A program made the position numbers and the translations under genes. Shown here in pieces: positions 48,101 through 60,400 of a stretch of 64,000 nt of DNA. Under the pieces are notes generated by a model that saw only the letters and a list, made by a program, of their open reading frames with translations, was not told the origin of the DNA and ran no database searches. Source of the stretch: Hedera helix (Eukaryota > Streptophyta > Magnoliopsida > Apiales > Araliaceae); NCBI GenBank assembly GCA_947179155.2, contig OX359281.1, positions 41,389,467 to 41,453,466 of the forward strand, read 5' to 3'. Position 1 is the first letter of the stretch. Each line of letters starts with the position of its first letter.

Positions 48101-49237
48101 ATGATAGCCTTGACGGTAAGAAAAGATACCTAATCCCCTCGCCCCTTTTGGTTTAAATTAGTACTACTCACTTTGTATGCACTTGAATGCATTCATGTGG
48201 TCTTACGACCCTCTCCTTTATGCAACAATTCAATGAGCTAATGTCTTCGATATTGTGTAATATCTTTCAGAAGACACCCATGAAAATGAAGAGAGGTCTT
48301 ATGGTTCATATATGTTGGAGAGATTAACAGGGAGTGAAGAAGGCCGAGTTGATCATGTGCTTCAAGTATGTACGAAATTTCTAGTTCTAACACATGGACT
48401 CCCAATTACTATGTTTTTAAGACCGTACATGGCAGTCAGTTTATTACCTTTTTCCTTAGAAGCTCTTATGGGAAGTATGTACCTGATTTTTATCGTGTGC
48501 ATTCTGTTGCATATATTTGTTCTATTGTTGTCCGTTCTTTCTAGAAATTTGAGTCACTACTGTGGCGTGGCCTGTATAAACAATGGTTAACATGCTTGAA
48601 TTTTTGGTGGGTTGTTTTGTCTTTAGCAACACCAGACTGTGTTTTCCTTTCTCTCTTTCTTCTTTATTTTTTTTTATAGTTACCGACTACCGACGCACAC
48701 CTGGGACCCGTTATGTATGTGTTTGCCCTTTAATGACCATAAACACAATTATTCTGTTGTTTTTATCTCGTTTCCCAACTAATAGACATCAGCTGGTTTT
48801 TGGTTATGTACAGATTTTGGTTCCATCCACATCACTATATGAACTTCCTCTGTTATTTTAACTAGTTTATATGCTGTGATTCTACCTTTCTTCACATAAC
48901 ATGGCCTTGAAGATGTATATTTGATGTATTCATAAAACTATGGACTTGTCCTAAAATAGAACTCAATAAGAAATTTGACATATCGACTCTAGCACAATTA
49001 TAGGCCACTAATAACCACATTAAAACCAAATTATCATACAGATCGAACAAGCCACGGGCACTGCAATGGTCAGAGTCCTGTAATCAACTACAATCACCAG
49101 GGCATCCTTAATTCTGCAAAACGTATCGAACTGCCAAATAATTAACTTTTATAGTTAATACTCTCAGTTTCACTTGAGTTGTCTCCTTTTTTCTGGTTGT
49201 GCTTGGCATGATTGTTAAGACATGCATAAGCACTTGG

Positions 49238-49294
<57 letters not shown>

Positions 49295-50609
49295 ATATCT
49301 CAACGTATTAATCTTGTATATTTTCTAATATAGAAAAAATGTATATATTTATGTGGGTTTTGCGTGTCTTAAAATTCGTTCCACAAGATCAAGATAAAGT
49401 GAGCTAAAATGGAGAGGATGGAGTATATAATGACTCGAAGTGACCCCTGAATTTATAATGTATGCAATATGTTATGTGTTGGAACTTTGATTTTTCTGTA
49501 TTCTTGTCGCATGCTCTTCACCAAATATGAGCCTTCTCTTTCATTTTAGATTTATTAACTCATATCAACAGTCAACACAACTCAACAAATCCTTTTATCC
49601 CAAAGTAGTTGGGGTAGACATTTTAGATCCATCAAGAAATTTTGAATTCTGTATTGATAATGACTGTCTTGTTTCATGCAGGACAAGACATTTCAGCATG
49701 CATACATATCAGCTGTTGGAGCACATACGTAAGTATTACGTCTCTGCGTAAACACAATATATGCAACTTCCCTGCTTATTAGTTATTAGTGATTATTATT
49801 TAGTAGTTTTTGTTGAGGAAAAATGTGGCATCTTGCTAGAAAAACTTTACAGCTTATAGGTACACGTTCGAGTTGGATGATTATTATTAATTAGCAACCA
49901 TGATAAAACTTAGAATAAAGCGCTTCACCTCTATATAATTTCCTTGGCCATGACCCTCAAATGTTGGATAAAAAAATATAGATTTCCATATAGCATGTCA
50001 ATAATTATACCTGACATCAGGAATATCCTGCTCCACACTCCTCTATTCTACATATAAGTGTGGCCATAAACAATTCTGTATGATGGTTCATCCTTAACTA
50101 CACTGAATACTCCATATTATTTAGTCTACAAACTTAAGCTCGAACATTTACTACTAGCTTTAGAGAGATCATATTTTTATTGCTTCTAATCTGAGCAGCC
50201 AGCATTTTGATTATTGTAATTCAATCCAATGCTGCCAGGACACGAAATGAATCGTTTAATAGTTAGTCTGATTGAAAAAGATTAGTAATATTATAATAGT
50301 TCAAGCTCATGAAAACTACTTGCTAATCATTGGGTAAATGGTATTTCTCCTCTTTGATTGAATTTTCACAGAAACTACTGGAGAGATTATGATACTGCCC
50401 TCTTTATGGTGAAACACTTGTACCGGGATACACCAGAAGAACCCAACTCATCTGCCGAACCCAAGGAGGACAGCTCAAAACATATCAGCGGTTCGGAAGG
50501 CTGGTTTGATCAAAGAGAGCAGGCTGATGACGAACTTCCTTTAACATTCGCTGATAAAGTCTCGATAAAAAACTTCTCCAGAAAAGCCAAAAAGATTATG
50601 AAGCCGTGA
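27192..50609 (+). CDS. SGR2: SHOOT GRAVITROPISM 2, DDHD phospholipase A1-like
   Basis: Twenty-one coding exons: 27192-27375, 28772-28872, 29413-29622, 33552-33707, 34064-34135, 34228-34380, 36133-36183, 37707-37877, 40270-40419, 41345-41410, 41513-42058, 42230-42284, 42470-42588, 43880-43952, 45485-45587, 46504-46597, 46671-46733, 48067-48115, 48271-48365, 49682-49728, 50372-50609. They total 2,796 nt (931 residues), all GT-AG and in phase; Arabidopsis SGR2 is about 933. Recognisable segments: RWYFCKVPLTENELAASVPR (exons 1-2), GGLYEVDLLKRHCFPVYWNG (3-4), LVFMVHGIGQ (8), the lipase GXSXG motif GHSLG with Ser445 (11), and the DDHD domain from about 679 (VDTFFAAGSPLGVFLALRN, HPFDPVAYR, PVIIPYHRGGKRLHIGL). 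In Arabidopsis SGR2 is a phosphatidic-acid-preferring PLA1-like protein of the vacuolar membrane, needed for amyloplast sedimentation and shoot gravitropism. Exon 11's 3' half is a variable Ser/Asp-rich linker. Confidence 0.97.
29046..29061. repeat. 16-nt G homopolymer in SGR2 intron 2
   Basis: Sixteen consecutive G, preceded by GGGGT and an AGAAGG run. Length may be unreliable in assemblies. Confidence 0.9.
31546..32227 (-). mobile_element. Possible LTR fragment in SGR2 intron 3
   Basis: The plus strand begins TGTCGCCCCCAAATC, the reverse complement of GATTTGGGGGCGACA, which nearly matches the last bases of the intact Gypsy LTRs (GATTTGGGGGCGTCACA). Downstream text has the layout of a related LTR read backwards, but overall similarity is low. 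The other end and a target duplication were not found. It helps explain why this intron is 3.9 kb. Confidence 0.35.
32228..32985. mobile_element. GC-rich-ended nonautonomous element in SGR2 intron 3
   Basis: A segment with GTTCTAAAA at the left and, reversed, GTTCTAAAAA at the right. Near both ends it carries multiple GCCTAGGC-type motifs (GGCGCCTTGGGGGCCTAGGC at 32253 and GGGGCCTAGCGCCTAGGCGG at 32926). The middle is AT-rich. This resembles a common plant MITE type with CCTAGGCG-rich ends. It also holds an 18-nt G run (32883-32900). No clear target duplication was found. Confidence 0.45.
32883..32900. repeat. 18-nt G homopolymer in SGR2 intron 3
   Basis: Eighteen consecutive G inside the GC-rich-ended element. 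Confidence 0.9.
35040..35600. mobile_element. LINE 3'-end relics in SGR2 intron 6
   Basis: The text at 35270-35435 (GTTGTATACACGTTGTGTAC, then CTCCTATTAGCAG... TTGCTTATCAAGAAAAAAG) has the form of a plant LINE 3' UTR and A-rich tail. A second A-rich tail ends near 35597. The reversed strand at 35040-35110 (TTTTATTAGATAAAAGAGAC) looks like another LINE end, and a similar reversed piece is at 36745-36830. No coding part is preserved. Confidence 0.35.
37301..37330. repeat. (TA)n microsatellite in SGR2 intron 7
   Basis: A (TA) run of about 28 bp in the intron between exons 7 and 8. Confidence 0.85.
39940..39958. repeat. 19-nt C homopolymer in SGR2 intron 8
   Basis: Nineteen consecutive C followed by TCCCC; equivalent to a G run on the minus strand. 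Confidence 0.9.
44317..45412. mobile_element. Nonautonomous hAT-like element in SGR2 intron 14
   Basis: A 1,096-bp element with terminal inverted repeats CATAGTTGTCAAAATC (left) and, reversed, CATAGTTGTCAAATCAAG (right). It is flanked by TCCCTTTA (44309-44316) and CCCCTTTA (45413-45420), a 7/8 match that fits an aged 8-bp hAT target duplication. Both arms carry repeated ACGATACAATACATG-type motifs (44330-44480 and 45320-45370). A 148-codon minus-strand open frame inside (44382-44828) shows no transposase motif. It is inserted in the intron between the exons ending 43952 and starting 45485. Confidence 0.78.
46104..46256. ncRNA. MicroRNA-like foldback in SGR2 intron 15
   Basis: Two inverted arms of about 45 nt: 46104-46148 (with TTCATCAGATGATGAACCCA TG) and 46209-46256 (with CATGGGCTCATCATCTGATG), separated by about 60 nt. 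Over the central 22 positions the arms pair with about one mismatch, and pairing continues outward with small bulges through CCCCTCTCGCAT against ATGCGTGAGGGG to CTTC against GAAG. Size, loop length and near-perfect pairing are those of a plant miRNA precursor or of a short inverted duplication. I do not recognise a known miRNA sequence. Transcription would be with the SGR2 pre-mRNA or from its own promoter. Confidence 0.5.
49243..49291. repeat. (TA)n microsatellite in SGR2 intron 19
   Basis: About 24 TA units in the intron between the exons ending 48365 and starting 49682. Confidence 0.95.
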
Positions 50610-52604
50610 ATGACATTGGCTTTTCTCATCTTATTGTTGTGAACCAATTTGTGATTGGCTCGTAAGAATCCTGAATTTTGAGATTATCAAAACTACTAGC
50701 GGTACACTAGCAGATATGTGCCAAATGGATTATAAGCTTCTTAGCAGTTCAAAAGTCTAGATAGTATTCGTTACCATTGAAATATAGGTAGGTTGTGAAT
50801 ACTTAGTTTGTATATTACTGTAGCTTCTGAAAGTTGTGAAGTCAAATAAGATAATTTGGAGATTTATAGATGCGTGTTGAATCTTAAATTTGTGTATTGA
50901 AAAAACTGTAAAGAGGGGAAAAGACCTCTCTGATTACACCCTCCATGGTCAATGATTGGATTTGTGGAACATTGTATTTGATTTGTAATGCTTATTTCCC
51001 ATCTACAAATAAAGCAGGCTGTAAAAACACACTGGAGCCTAACTATCGTTATGTTTCTTTTGTTCAAGTAAATTTATTAGAGAATTAGGAAGGATGTTGA
51101 GGAGCACCCGAGCATTGAGCTTGACTTGCTTGATAAAATAATGCACGCAAGTTAAATTATAAGCTTCGTGTGCACGCTTAATAAGCTTAGCTAGCTTATA
51201 TATATATATATGTACAAAAATTGATATTTTTACAAGTAAAAATGATAATTTTACAAGCTCTTTTTTCACACGAGTGTGGGGTTCATTTATTATTTATGTT
51301 AAGAGGAGATTTATGAAACTATTATTTTTACTCATAGAAATATCAATTCTCTTTCTCTCTCCTTCTCTCTCTCTCTATATATATACATGCCTAATTTAGG
51401 TTTATCTTTTACGAATTAATGGTATCAAAGGAATTGAGTTTGAGTAGCTTGATATAAAAATTTGTATTTGAGCGAATTTTAGCCGAGTTGAGTTCAAGTC
51501 GTATATTTTAGACGAGTTGATTTATAGTTTATAAGTGACAATTAAGTCATGTGCACAGCACATGGGGGCACCCCCTCCTTGTGAAGCCTATAATACCCGG
51601 TTCTCATTTGAGAAGAGGTTGAAAACTTGAAAAATTTAGAGAACTTGAGAGCTTCTTTCTCTAGAAATCGCAAGCACCAAGTTGCTTTCACTAAGAGATC
51701 TTGTTGGTTGAGGCGACTGTGTTCCATATTTAGTTTTCACAGACCCAAGGAACCTTTCCAAAGACTTGGCCCCCACGGAACTAAATCTCCCAACACACCC
51801 AAAACTCATGTACACACGACCCTAATACAAGGATTTTGCCCATATTGCCTTGAACAGTTCGTCTACGATCTCTCACCTCATCTGACACTCCATAAATCTT
51901 GCATGTCTTCGTGAAATTCTCACCTCACTCCGATCAATCAAAGAACCCGACTGCAACGAGAAGTGTAATAGTATTAGAAATTATTGTATTTGTAAAACTC
52001 ATCAAAGAGATCAATGATTAATGAAATATCATTTGTTAGGTAATTTTGTTAACTAATTGTGCTTTACATTTTCCGGTCTTGCACAAATGTATATCTCATT
52101 TTGAAACGGAGGGAGTATACAAAAGATTATGTATAAATGACATAAAAAAAATAGGAAGTTGAGACTTATTACTAGATGTCTTATACCTTTTTATTAGTAT
52201 ACAATACATGAGTCATATTATTAATGTACAATTTTTGTGTGTATAATTTGTGCACATAATATTACTTAAAAAGAAAACGAAAACGAAAAAGAATAATATT
52301 ACGTGTATAAACTATAGACAAAAAGATGCACAAATAAGAGTAAGACTTGTATATTTCATACCAATAAAAATATTTAAAATTTTTATAGTAAGTCCGCTTC
52401 CGCTTCCTTTTTATTTTTATTTTGATTGTACACAACTTTTTGTATACGTACATAGCATTACTTAAACTTAAAATTTATGAAAGAAAGAAAAAAAAAAAAA
52501 AAAAAGAGGAAATTGAGTATTATTCTTTTATTGTTTTTTAAAGAAAATTTAACTTGAAAGTTTTAATTTTTGGTATTTATATTCTACCTTTGTATTGTAA
52601 AGCA
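50610..52604. other. SGR2 3' flank and relic repeats
   Basis: The first ~450 bp should hold the SGR2 3' UTR. 51060-51540 contains GAGCTTGA/GAGTTGA-rich sequence like the interior of the hAT MITE at 13813. 52085-52108 ends in AACGGAGGGAGTA, the outward end of a Stowaway-type element whose partner end I could not find. 51627-51914 has a 95-codon open frame with no recognisable similarity; I do not call it a gene. An A-rich tract is at 52487-52505. Confidence 0.4.
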
Positions 52605-54210
52605 GGATTTTGGTGGTATTTTCGCACGTCTTGGAGGCAGCTATTACTATAAAATCACCCTTATTAAATCTGTCTTGGCGTCAGTCCCGGTCTTTTCTTT
52701 TCTTTTCTTTTCAGGCTCTTCCCCTGCCTGTCTGTTTCTAAGTCCATTGATAGGGTTAATAGGAACTTTCTCTCGGGTCACACCACTAACAAGAATGCTC
52801 ATCTTATCAATTGGGGATGTATCACATAAAGCTAATCTTGCTTTCTTGATGAGCATGGTTTGGCGTCTTTGATGCAATCCATCATCCTTATGGGCTAGTG
52901 CATGTGTTAAAAGTCTAAATACCATCCAAATCAAAGTCTGACATGGAAACTTGTTCTTAGTGTTAGGGATGAGATCTTAAAACATGTGGGTTGGATAGTT
53001 AACTCCGGGGAATTCTTGTCTTTGAGGTATGATAAATGGTGCCTTGGGGAACTTCTCTTCGAGAACACTTCATTGGGATCAAATGCGAGTGGCTGATTAT
53101 TATTTCTGATGACAGAAACTGGAATTTAAATTTATTGAAACAATCTTTTCCTTCATCTTTGGTGGATCTCATCTCTTCTATTCCTCTCAATCCCTCGGGT
53201 GGGGGAAAAGATATTCCAGTTTGGAAAACAGCTAGCGGATATTGTACTTCAAAATCAGCCTTTAAGTTCAGAATTCAATCTGATGAAGGGCAATGGAACT
53301 GGCTGTGGCATACTCATATTCCTCCAAATTTGAAAATGGATAATGATATATATGTTGGGACTTTATATGTCTACTTTTTAGTTGTGGCGAGTTACGATGG
53401 ATAATTAATTATAGTCGGTAATATTTTAATGATGTATTTAATATAGTGGACCAATTTTATAATTCTATTCAATCTCATATATTGATATACATGACAATCG
53501 TAATTTGAAAAAACACTATCGTAATACATTCGTAATACATAGCAAGACTCTTTGAAAATTTTCTTCTAGAAGCTTTTGCATCTGAAGGTTCCAAATAAAT
53601 AAAATTTCGTATGGTTGGCTGATCAATTATGTCCTATATCTAAAAGGTTCCGTCAAACTCCTGTTCATATGGCTACAGAGTGTTCTACTTCCCAAGAATT
53701 TTGGAAAAGGTTGCATGCTCAGTCTTCTTCTCCTAATTTTTTCTTAACGGAATTCAAGGATTGGATTAAATGGAAGCTTACTAACACAAAACTCAGGGTT
53801 AATAATCATTTACCTTGGTCTGTTGTGTTTGCCTGTGCTGTTTGGATTTTATGGCTTAACAGGAATAAGTTGGTCTTTCAATCACAGCCAGGGGCGAAGC
53901 CACTTGAGAGGTTGTGAGATTAATTGACTCCACTGATTTTTTGTTTTGTTTTATAATATATGATAAAATTTAAAAATCTTAAATGTTATATACAAATTGA
54001 TTCTATTAAAATTTTATATATACGGAGTCAAATTAAAAATTTATAACTTTTTCACTTAAATTTCAATCTCATACAATTCATATTTTCTTTATATATATAT
54101 GTATATTCATATAATCTTCTTAAACTAAATAATAATATATTTTATATTATTTTTTGAAAATTAATTATTTATAAATAATTTGTCTTTAAAAAAATTTATT
54201 AGGGATAAAC

Positions 54211-54268
<58 letters not shown>

Positions 54269-55180
54269 TATAAATATATATAAAATTAACAATTATTATA
54301 TTATTATTATAATTAAATATATGTTTTATACGTACAACTTAAAAATATAAAATAATTGAAAAAATTTGGCTAGGGTGCGCTGCACCCAATCCCCCCAATA
54401 AAATTTGACCCTGCTAATTATTTATTCCGGCTTCACCACTGATCACAGCAGGAGACTACTGCTTTGATGGTGAAAGATACCTTATCCAGGCTCGTAATTA
54501 CATGTTTTTTGGTCCTACGTTAATTTCTTTGGATTCCTCCAGCAGCAGGCTGGATAAAAGTTGACACAGATGGGAGCCTTGTTGTCCCAACTCATGGGCC
54601 TTCTTCTGGGGGTGCAGCCGCGGTTATGAGCAAGCTGCTTGGGTGGCTGGCACTACCACAAAATTAAGAGCAGTGTCTGTCGCGGCTGCAGAATTATAGG
54701 CAATTTTTGATGGTGTAAAGTCTGGCGTGGGATATGGGCTTTCTTCGCCAAATCATTCTCGAATGAATACGGTTTCTATTCTTACTCCTCTAATTGATAT
54801 GTGCAGGAGCCTCCTCTTATCTCGGCCGTGAAGCGAACAAAATAGCGGACTGTCTCTCTCACTTGGTTAGAACTCTGGAGGTTCCTTTTCAAGTTCTTCC
54901 GGAAGCACCTTTTGAAGTTGGTTTCCTTTTTGGCCTTTGATGCTATTTGCAGAACTACTACTCCTCGTCATGTTGCTGTTTAGTTTAGTTTTGTTTCCGT
55001 GTCTTGGTATTGCATAGATAGGCTGGCTTGTCCTGTTTCTGGTCAGCAGCTTGTGTTGGTGCTGTTTATGTTAGCTATATGTATCAAATCTAGTTTGTTA
55101 GCAGACGATGTAAGCTTGTACTGTGGGCTCTTAAATTATTATATTAGTAGCATTTTTTTGGCCAAAAAAAATAAATACAA
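52605..55180 (+). pseudogene. 5'-truncated, decayed LINE (RT C-terminus, zf-RVT, RNase H)
   Basis: Pieces of a plant non-LTR retrotransposon ORF2 in shifting frames. From 52640: YYYKITLIKSVLASVPVF, then SVSKSIDRVNRNFLSGHTTN-KNAHLINWGC, the conserved end of the RT region. From 53100: the zf-RVT region (WNLNLLKQSFPSSLVDLISS... WLWHTHIPPNLKM). From 53640: the following segment with WSVVFACAVWILWLNRNKLV. From 54545: RNase H with AGWIKVDTDGSLVVPTHGPS and later REANKIADCLSHLV. The 3' end near 55170 reads TTTTTTTGGCCAAAAAAAAT, a typical plant LINE tail. Stops and frameshifts are frequent, a ~230-bp AT-rich block breaks similarity near 53340-53570, and a MITE splits it at 53889. The endonuclease and most of RT are missing, so it was probably dead on arrival. 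Confidence 0.88.
53889..54441. mobile_element. hAT-type MITE inserted in the LINE
   Basis: 553 bp with terminal inverted repeats CAGGGGCGAAGCCAC and, reversed, CAGTGGTGAAGCCGG. A perfect 8-bp target duplication ATCACAGC is at 53881-53888 and 54442-54449. Removing it rejoins the LINE reading ...NKLVFQSQ with the following ...QETTALMVKDTLSRL-like segment, confirming insertion after the LINE. It contains a long (TA)n tract at 54213-54265 and a GGGTGCGCTGCACCC palindromic motif near 54374. Confidence 0.92.
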
Positions 55181-55293
55181 ATATTTAAACACCTCTTCTT
55201 ACTTTCATTTGATATTTTAAAATCTTATTTTCTGACATTGTTTCAGTTTGATTTTAAAGAGATACTCCCTCGGTAAAAAATAATACTATTTTC

Positions 55294-55335
<42 letters not shown>

Positions 55336-56446
55336 AGTAATAATACATTGTTTTTAGGACACATTATTTCCTTGCATATACAGGATGAAAACTCGTTGCA
55401 AGGATAAATTATGTTTTTAGCACAAGAAACAAACAAATTTTAGCATAAATTTTCATGATGCGTCAAGACGAGAAAACCCTCTAGAATCAATTATACGTAT
55501 ATTGAAAAGTTGTACCAAATATACACCGAAGGTACAATTGTAAACAAACCAGCAGCCCAAAGCCCAGCTCAGTTCGACTAAGCTCAACTCCAGCTCTACT
55601 CCAGCTCTTTTGCCTGTTTAAACTAAAACAATGTAATGTCTGATCGAGTCCATCTTGCGTAAACTCAACTCACTTAGTATTTAATTAATTTTTTTTCTTA
55701 ATTTATAATAAATAAATAAAAAAGGTTAAATGATCATATCTTGAGCTCGACTAAAACTTGACTAGAGCAAGACTCGTTTACTAAATGAGCTGAATTCGTA
55801 CACCAAATTTCAAACTCATGTAAAACCCAATTTGCTAAACTTTTAAGCTAGCTCAGGCTTGACAAGTCAAAACCCGACGCAACTGACCTTGTTTACTATG
55901 TAAAAAAAAGTTGCATCCTTGTTGCTGTGTATGTTCATTGTGTATTTCACCCGCCAAGGAGAAATCAGAGACCCAAACTACGATGGTTGCCATTCCCCAA
56001 CAAAATTTGACAGGCCAACTCAACTTTTTAGCACAACATTGTTTAACCCTTAACATGCCAAACTGAACAAGAACCCAGAAAAACAAACACAAATATGCAT
56101 ATTGCCTGCCAAGGGCAAAATTCAATTTCACATCAAAACTTACGTCCCGAGTAGAATCACCATCGGCAAGCCTGTTCAACAAAACTTGGCCATCAAGTTT
56201 ATAGCGAAAATGGAATCATCTTTAAAATATGTACAGAATCATAGTTCACATAAAGAGAAATAACTGTCATTTATTATGTACCATACAGTTAGATGACACA
56301 ATTCAAAAAATTATTTTGCACTCTGCCTATTAAATTTAGTTAACTGATATGTTTCAATGTACATGAGGAGACATAATCTGGTCATTTTCTTACAACATAA
56401 TATTTGTATTGTTATATGTATAACCAATGATAAGCCGCCCTGCTGC
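55181..56446. other. Intergenic, relic repeats and 3' flank of the VTT gene
   Basis: Contains a TACTCCCTCGGT Stowaway-like end at 55263 followed by (TA)n at 55300-55330. 55550-55860 is rich in AGCTCGA/GAGCTCAA motifs like the hAT MITE interior. The 3' UTR of the minus-strand gene should occupy the part next to 56446. A 109-codon minus-strand open frame at 55853-56182 has no recognisable similarity. Confidence 0.4.
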
Positions 56447-57423
56447 CTACTCGATATCTTTTACAGCATCCTGAAGCATATACAGTAGGAAAATTAAGTC
56501 AATAAATAATTTAGAAAAAAAAAGAGAGAGAAAATTAAGTCGATTAAAAGCACACCATGATGCGAAATTCAGCGTCTAAAAAGTATTACAAGGAAAATGC
56601 TGGAATTGTTACCTTTGCTAGCTGTGTTACATAAGTTGCTGCTAGTGCTGTTGCAAATAGTCCTAAACCAAGTGTCAATAGCTGACCATTTCCTCCTGAT
56701 AAACCAATATCTGATTCTTCTTGCTGAAATGTCCCCAAAGAAATTGATTCAGATAGAGATTATTAGAAGACAACTGAATAAGGAGCCAAAGCTCCAATAT
56801 ATAAAGGCAATAATTCTGAAGTAAAGATGAATCACGAGAAGGTGAATGATGAATTTTGATTATATGTTATTTTCACATTCCATAAAGTGAAAATGAATTT
56901 TGCAAACTCAGACACGGATACATCGACCTCTGAGAAGTGTCCATGCTTCATAGTCCAACAAGGATTTTAAGACATAAAATACATTTATATATTACGTTTT
57001 CATGATCATTACTGTAGTTGAAAAGTATAACATACAAAAGTATTGAGAAAATAAAATTATATTAAAAAAATATAATGAATAATTTTTTTACCATACACCT
57101 TAAATCTGTGTCAAAACTAAATGAAAAGCAACCATTTTTTTGGATGGAGGTAGTACTTTTAGAACCAGTTTAAGCTGAGACAGGTCAAACTCAGCCGGTC
57201 AGGGAAAGGGCTAAATGAATATGCTGTTTGGCTTGCGCTATTACTACAGACCAAATCATAGATAGGATGGAGGTTCTTACCAGAAACTACGCTTGAGGAA
57301 TTTTAGATTGAAGGGTTTCTTTGGAAGCAGTTTGAATGTGATACACCAAACCCTTACTAAAAATGTAAATGTAAATTTTAATAAAGTTTTAATTTTATAA
57401 TCTTATATATATACATATGTGTA

Positions 57424-57457
<34 letters not shown>

Positions 57458-60400
57458 CATACATACTAGGTAAAAGACCTAGTCAAAGTTTCTAGAAGCA
57501 AGGGTTACTTACATTTTTAAGGCCATGGGTCACTTAAATTAATACAAAGGGAGTATATTTTTCCCGCTTTACTGAAGGTGACAACTCTCCGCAATTTAAA
57601 ACCAATGATCGTAATATACAACTGCACAAGAAGCCGGAGAAAAACTCACAATTATTGCTCGCCCAAATGCACCAGCGCTCACATAAGCCCATGTTCCAGG
57701 AAGCATCCCCAGCCAACTGAATAAAAATTATGGGTTAAATTTGTATCAGAAAGAGGAGTGTTAATAATAATATGCAAAGAACATTCCAACGAGGTATCTG
57801 AAATTTATTCTGGATACGAGTTCCTATACAAGAATATATCTTATTATGACTGTTGATTTTTATGTATGAGTTCAGAGCTTTTATTTACATATCTTCATAA
57901 GACTACAGTTTAAAATCTTCTAAAGTTCGATGTTATTAAAAAAAAATTGGGATTTGTCCACACAAGTCTAGAATTAGTTAGTGAAAAATGATTTATTCTA
58001 AACCGAACCGTTCACCCAACTTTGGATAGAAGAGGTTCCCAAGAGTGCCCATTTCCACCTGTTCCATCATGGGACCAAACTGTATCTTTCATGTCTTCTT
58101 TTTGGGCCATAAATTATAACCAAAACAAGACGGCAAATAAGGAAAGCAGAAATTCTAGTCCAGGCTATTTTGATGAAAAATTAAAGGACTCATTAGTTGT
58201 GAAACAAAGATATTTTCTTGTTAAAATAAGATTTGTTTAGTATAACAGAGTACCTAAGTTTACAATGAAACAATGACGAGGACAACCCACATATTATACT
58301 TTTAGAGTTCTCAATATATATAATACTTTTAGACTCTTTTGTGCATGTGAATTTATGCTGTATTTACACTTTCACACTCCCACACAAAATCATAATTTTT
58401 TTCAAAGGAAATGCATCCTAAGGTGCAATTGCCGGAAAAAGAAATGCCTAAGCTAGTCAAATGCCAAGAAATAACGAGCAGAAGACAGAATGCTTCAAAG
58501 CAGTCAGAAAAATTGAAACATCCATTCAACATGTAGAATACATAAGCATTAAAAAGCAAAAAATATGAAGCAAATATGAAGCTGACCTTCCCAAAACATA
58601 TGGAACGAACTTCACCGATGTAAGTCCATACAAATAATTGCCAAGAGAAAATGGAAGCAAAGGGCTCAAACGGAGAAGTGTAACAACTTTAAAACCATTT
58701 TTACCAATTGCTTTGTCAATTGCAAGAAATTTCTTATTCCCCTTAACCAGTTTAAGAATACGGTCCCGGGCAAAATATCTGGCAATTAGAAATGCAATAG
58801 TTGCTGCGGCCTGAAAAATGCCAAAAATCTCAACTTTGAAGTTCAAAATATCTATGAGCAGATGTTAATACTTTTATACATGCAAAACATAAACTTACTG
58901 TTCCACTCATAGAGACAAGGACAGTACCCGTGACCGGGCCAAATAAAAGGCCAGCTGACATAGTCAGTGGAATGGCTGGTATAGCGAGTACCTGGAAAAA
59001 CATAATAAACCATAGTTAGTTTGCAACAGATCCTGTCAACCTTTTGAATCCTACGACAGAACTTCATAATTAGATTTCAAGGGGTTGTGGATATTGCATC
59101 ATGAAAAATGCAAATAGCATAATAGCCCAAAAATACTGGATAATCTCAGTAAAATTATAAATTATTTGAGTACGTTTTATCACTTAATTGAGTATGTTTA
59201 TATCTGAACCTTTCAATGAAATAATTTACTCAGCAAATAGTGTCAGGAGCTTACTTCTAGTCCCGCATAAACAGCTACAAATAAAGCATATCCAGCTGGC
59301 CCGTAACCTGTTCATGTGAAAAAAGCACCTTCTTAGAAGGAAAAATAGGCAAAAAGATCATTTATGTTCCTATCAGTTTTGAAACCGACAAAAAAAGCTG
59401 CAAACAGGAACCAAAGTATTTGTATAGATATTTTTTGACCTTAGAAATCAAGTAACATATCACCCACTCCCACCTTTCTTCATAGGAACACTAGGCAATG
59501 TAAACCGAAGTAATAGCCAAGACATTTGGTAAATTAAGCGCCAGTCAAATATTAATAATAGAAGCGAGAGAATTCAAGGAAGAATTTATGTTACTAAGCC
59601 TTTTGACATAACAGTTCCATAATATTTCAAAGCTAGATGACTGAAACAAGAATCACAACATTTGATATTAACTTAACCACATGAAGAAGCATGTAGATCA
59701 CGAGTAGTTAGTCAAATAATAATAATAGGCGCCAAGTAAACACTCAGATCAGGCCAAAGCTTGCAAACTTATGCTAGTGCCAGTATTTTGAAATTCCTGT
59801 TAAGTTCAGGGAATGTGATTGTTTCAGCAGAGAACGGCTCGAACCAGTGACCTCCGGGTTTCAAATAAATCCAAGAGAACTAATAAAAGTAAAGGTATCA
59901 TAAATCCCCTTAAATAACAATGCTACTTCCTTTGTCCTCAAAAGGATGCCCCAAGTACATTTTTCACACAAATTAAGAAAATTAAAATAGAGGAAAGAAA
60001 GTAAAAAATATTCCAAATTTATCCTGGCCCCACAAGATTACATAAAGCGATGAGTCCTTTTTTTATACTAGTAAACCCCACTAAATGACATATTTGCCTT
60101 TACTTTATGTACCTTAGGCCATTCTTTTGAAGACAAAAAAAATTGCACCTTAGGCTATCCTTTTGAGGACGGAAAGAGTATTTTGGAAGACATCTTCTAA
60201 AGTCTAAACCGAAACCCATTCTAAGAAAGTTAAGAACTTTGCCTAGCCAACTCAATGTTGTGGTAGACTGTCCTCTAGTGGGGGAACTTGACAACTCACT
60301 TGTGGGCAGTTCACCAAGAATCATAAATTTGGTGGCCATACAAACTTGATCCCGAAATTTGACTTCAAATACACAGTAAATTTTTACTAATTTCACAATA

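Noticed and set aside
51627..51914. 95-codon plus-strand open frame
   Set aside because: No recognised similarity, no flanking gene structure, and it lies in relic-repeat DNA; the opposite strand is open too.
55853..56182. 109-codon minus-strand open frame downstream of the VTT gene
   Set aside because: No domain or known similarity; more likely 3' flank or UTR of the neighbouring gene.
59825..59865. SINE fragment (minus strand GGTTCGAGCC-like B box)
   Set aside because: Only the short B-box-like text matches; no A box, tail or duplication found.
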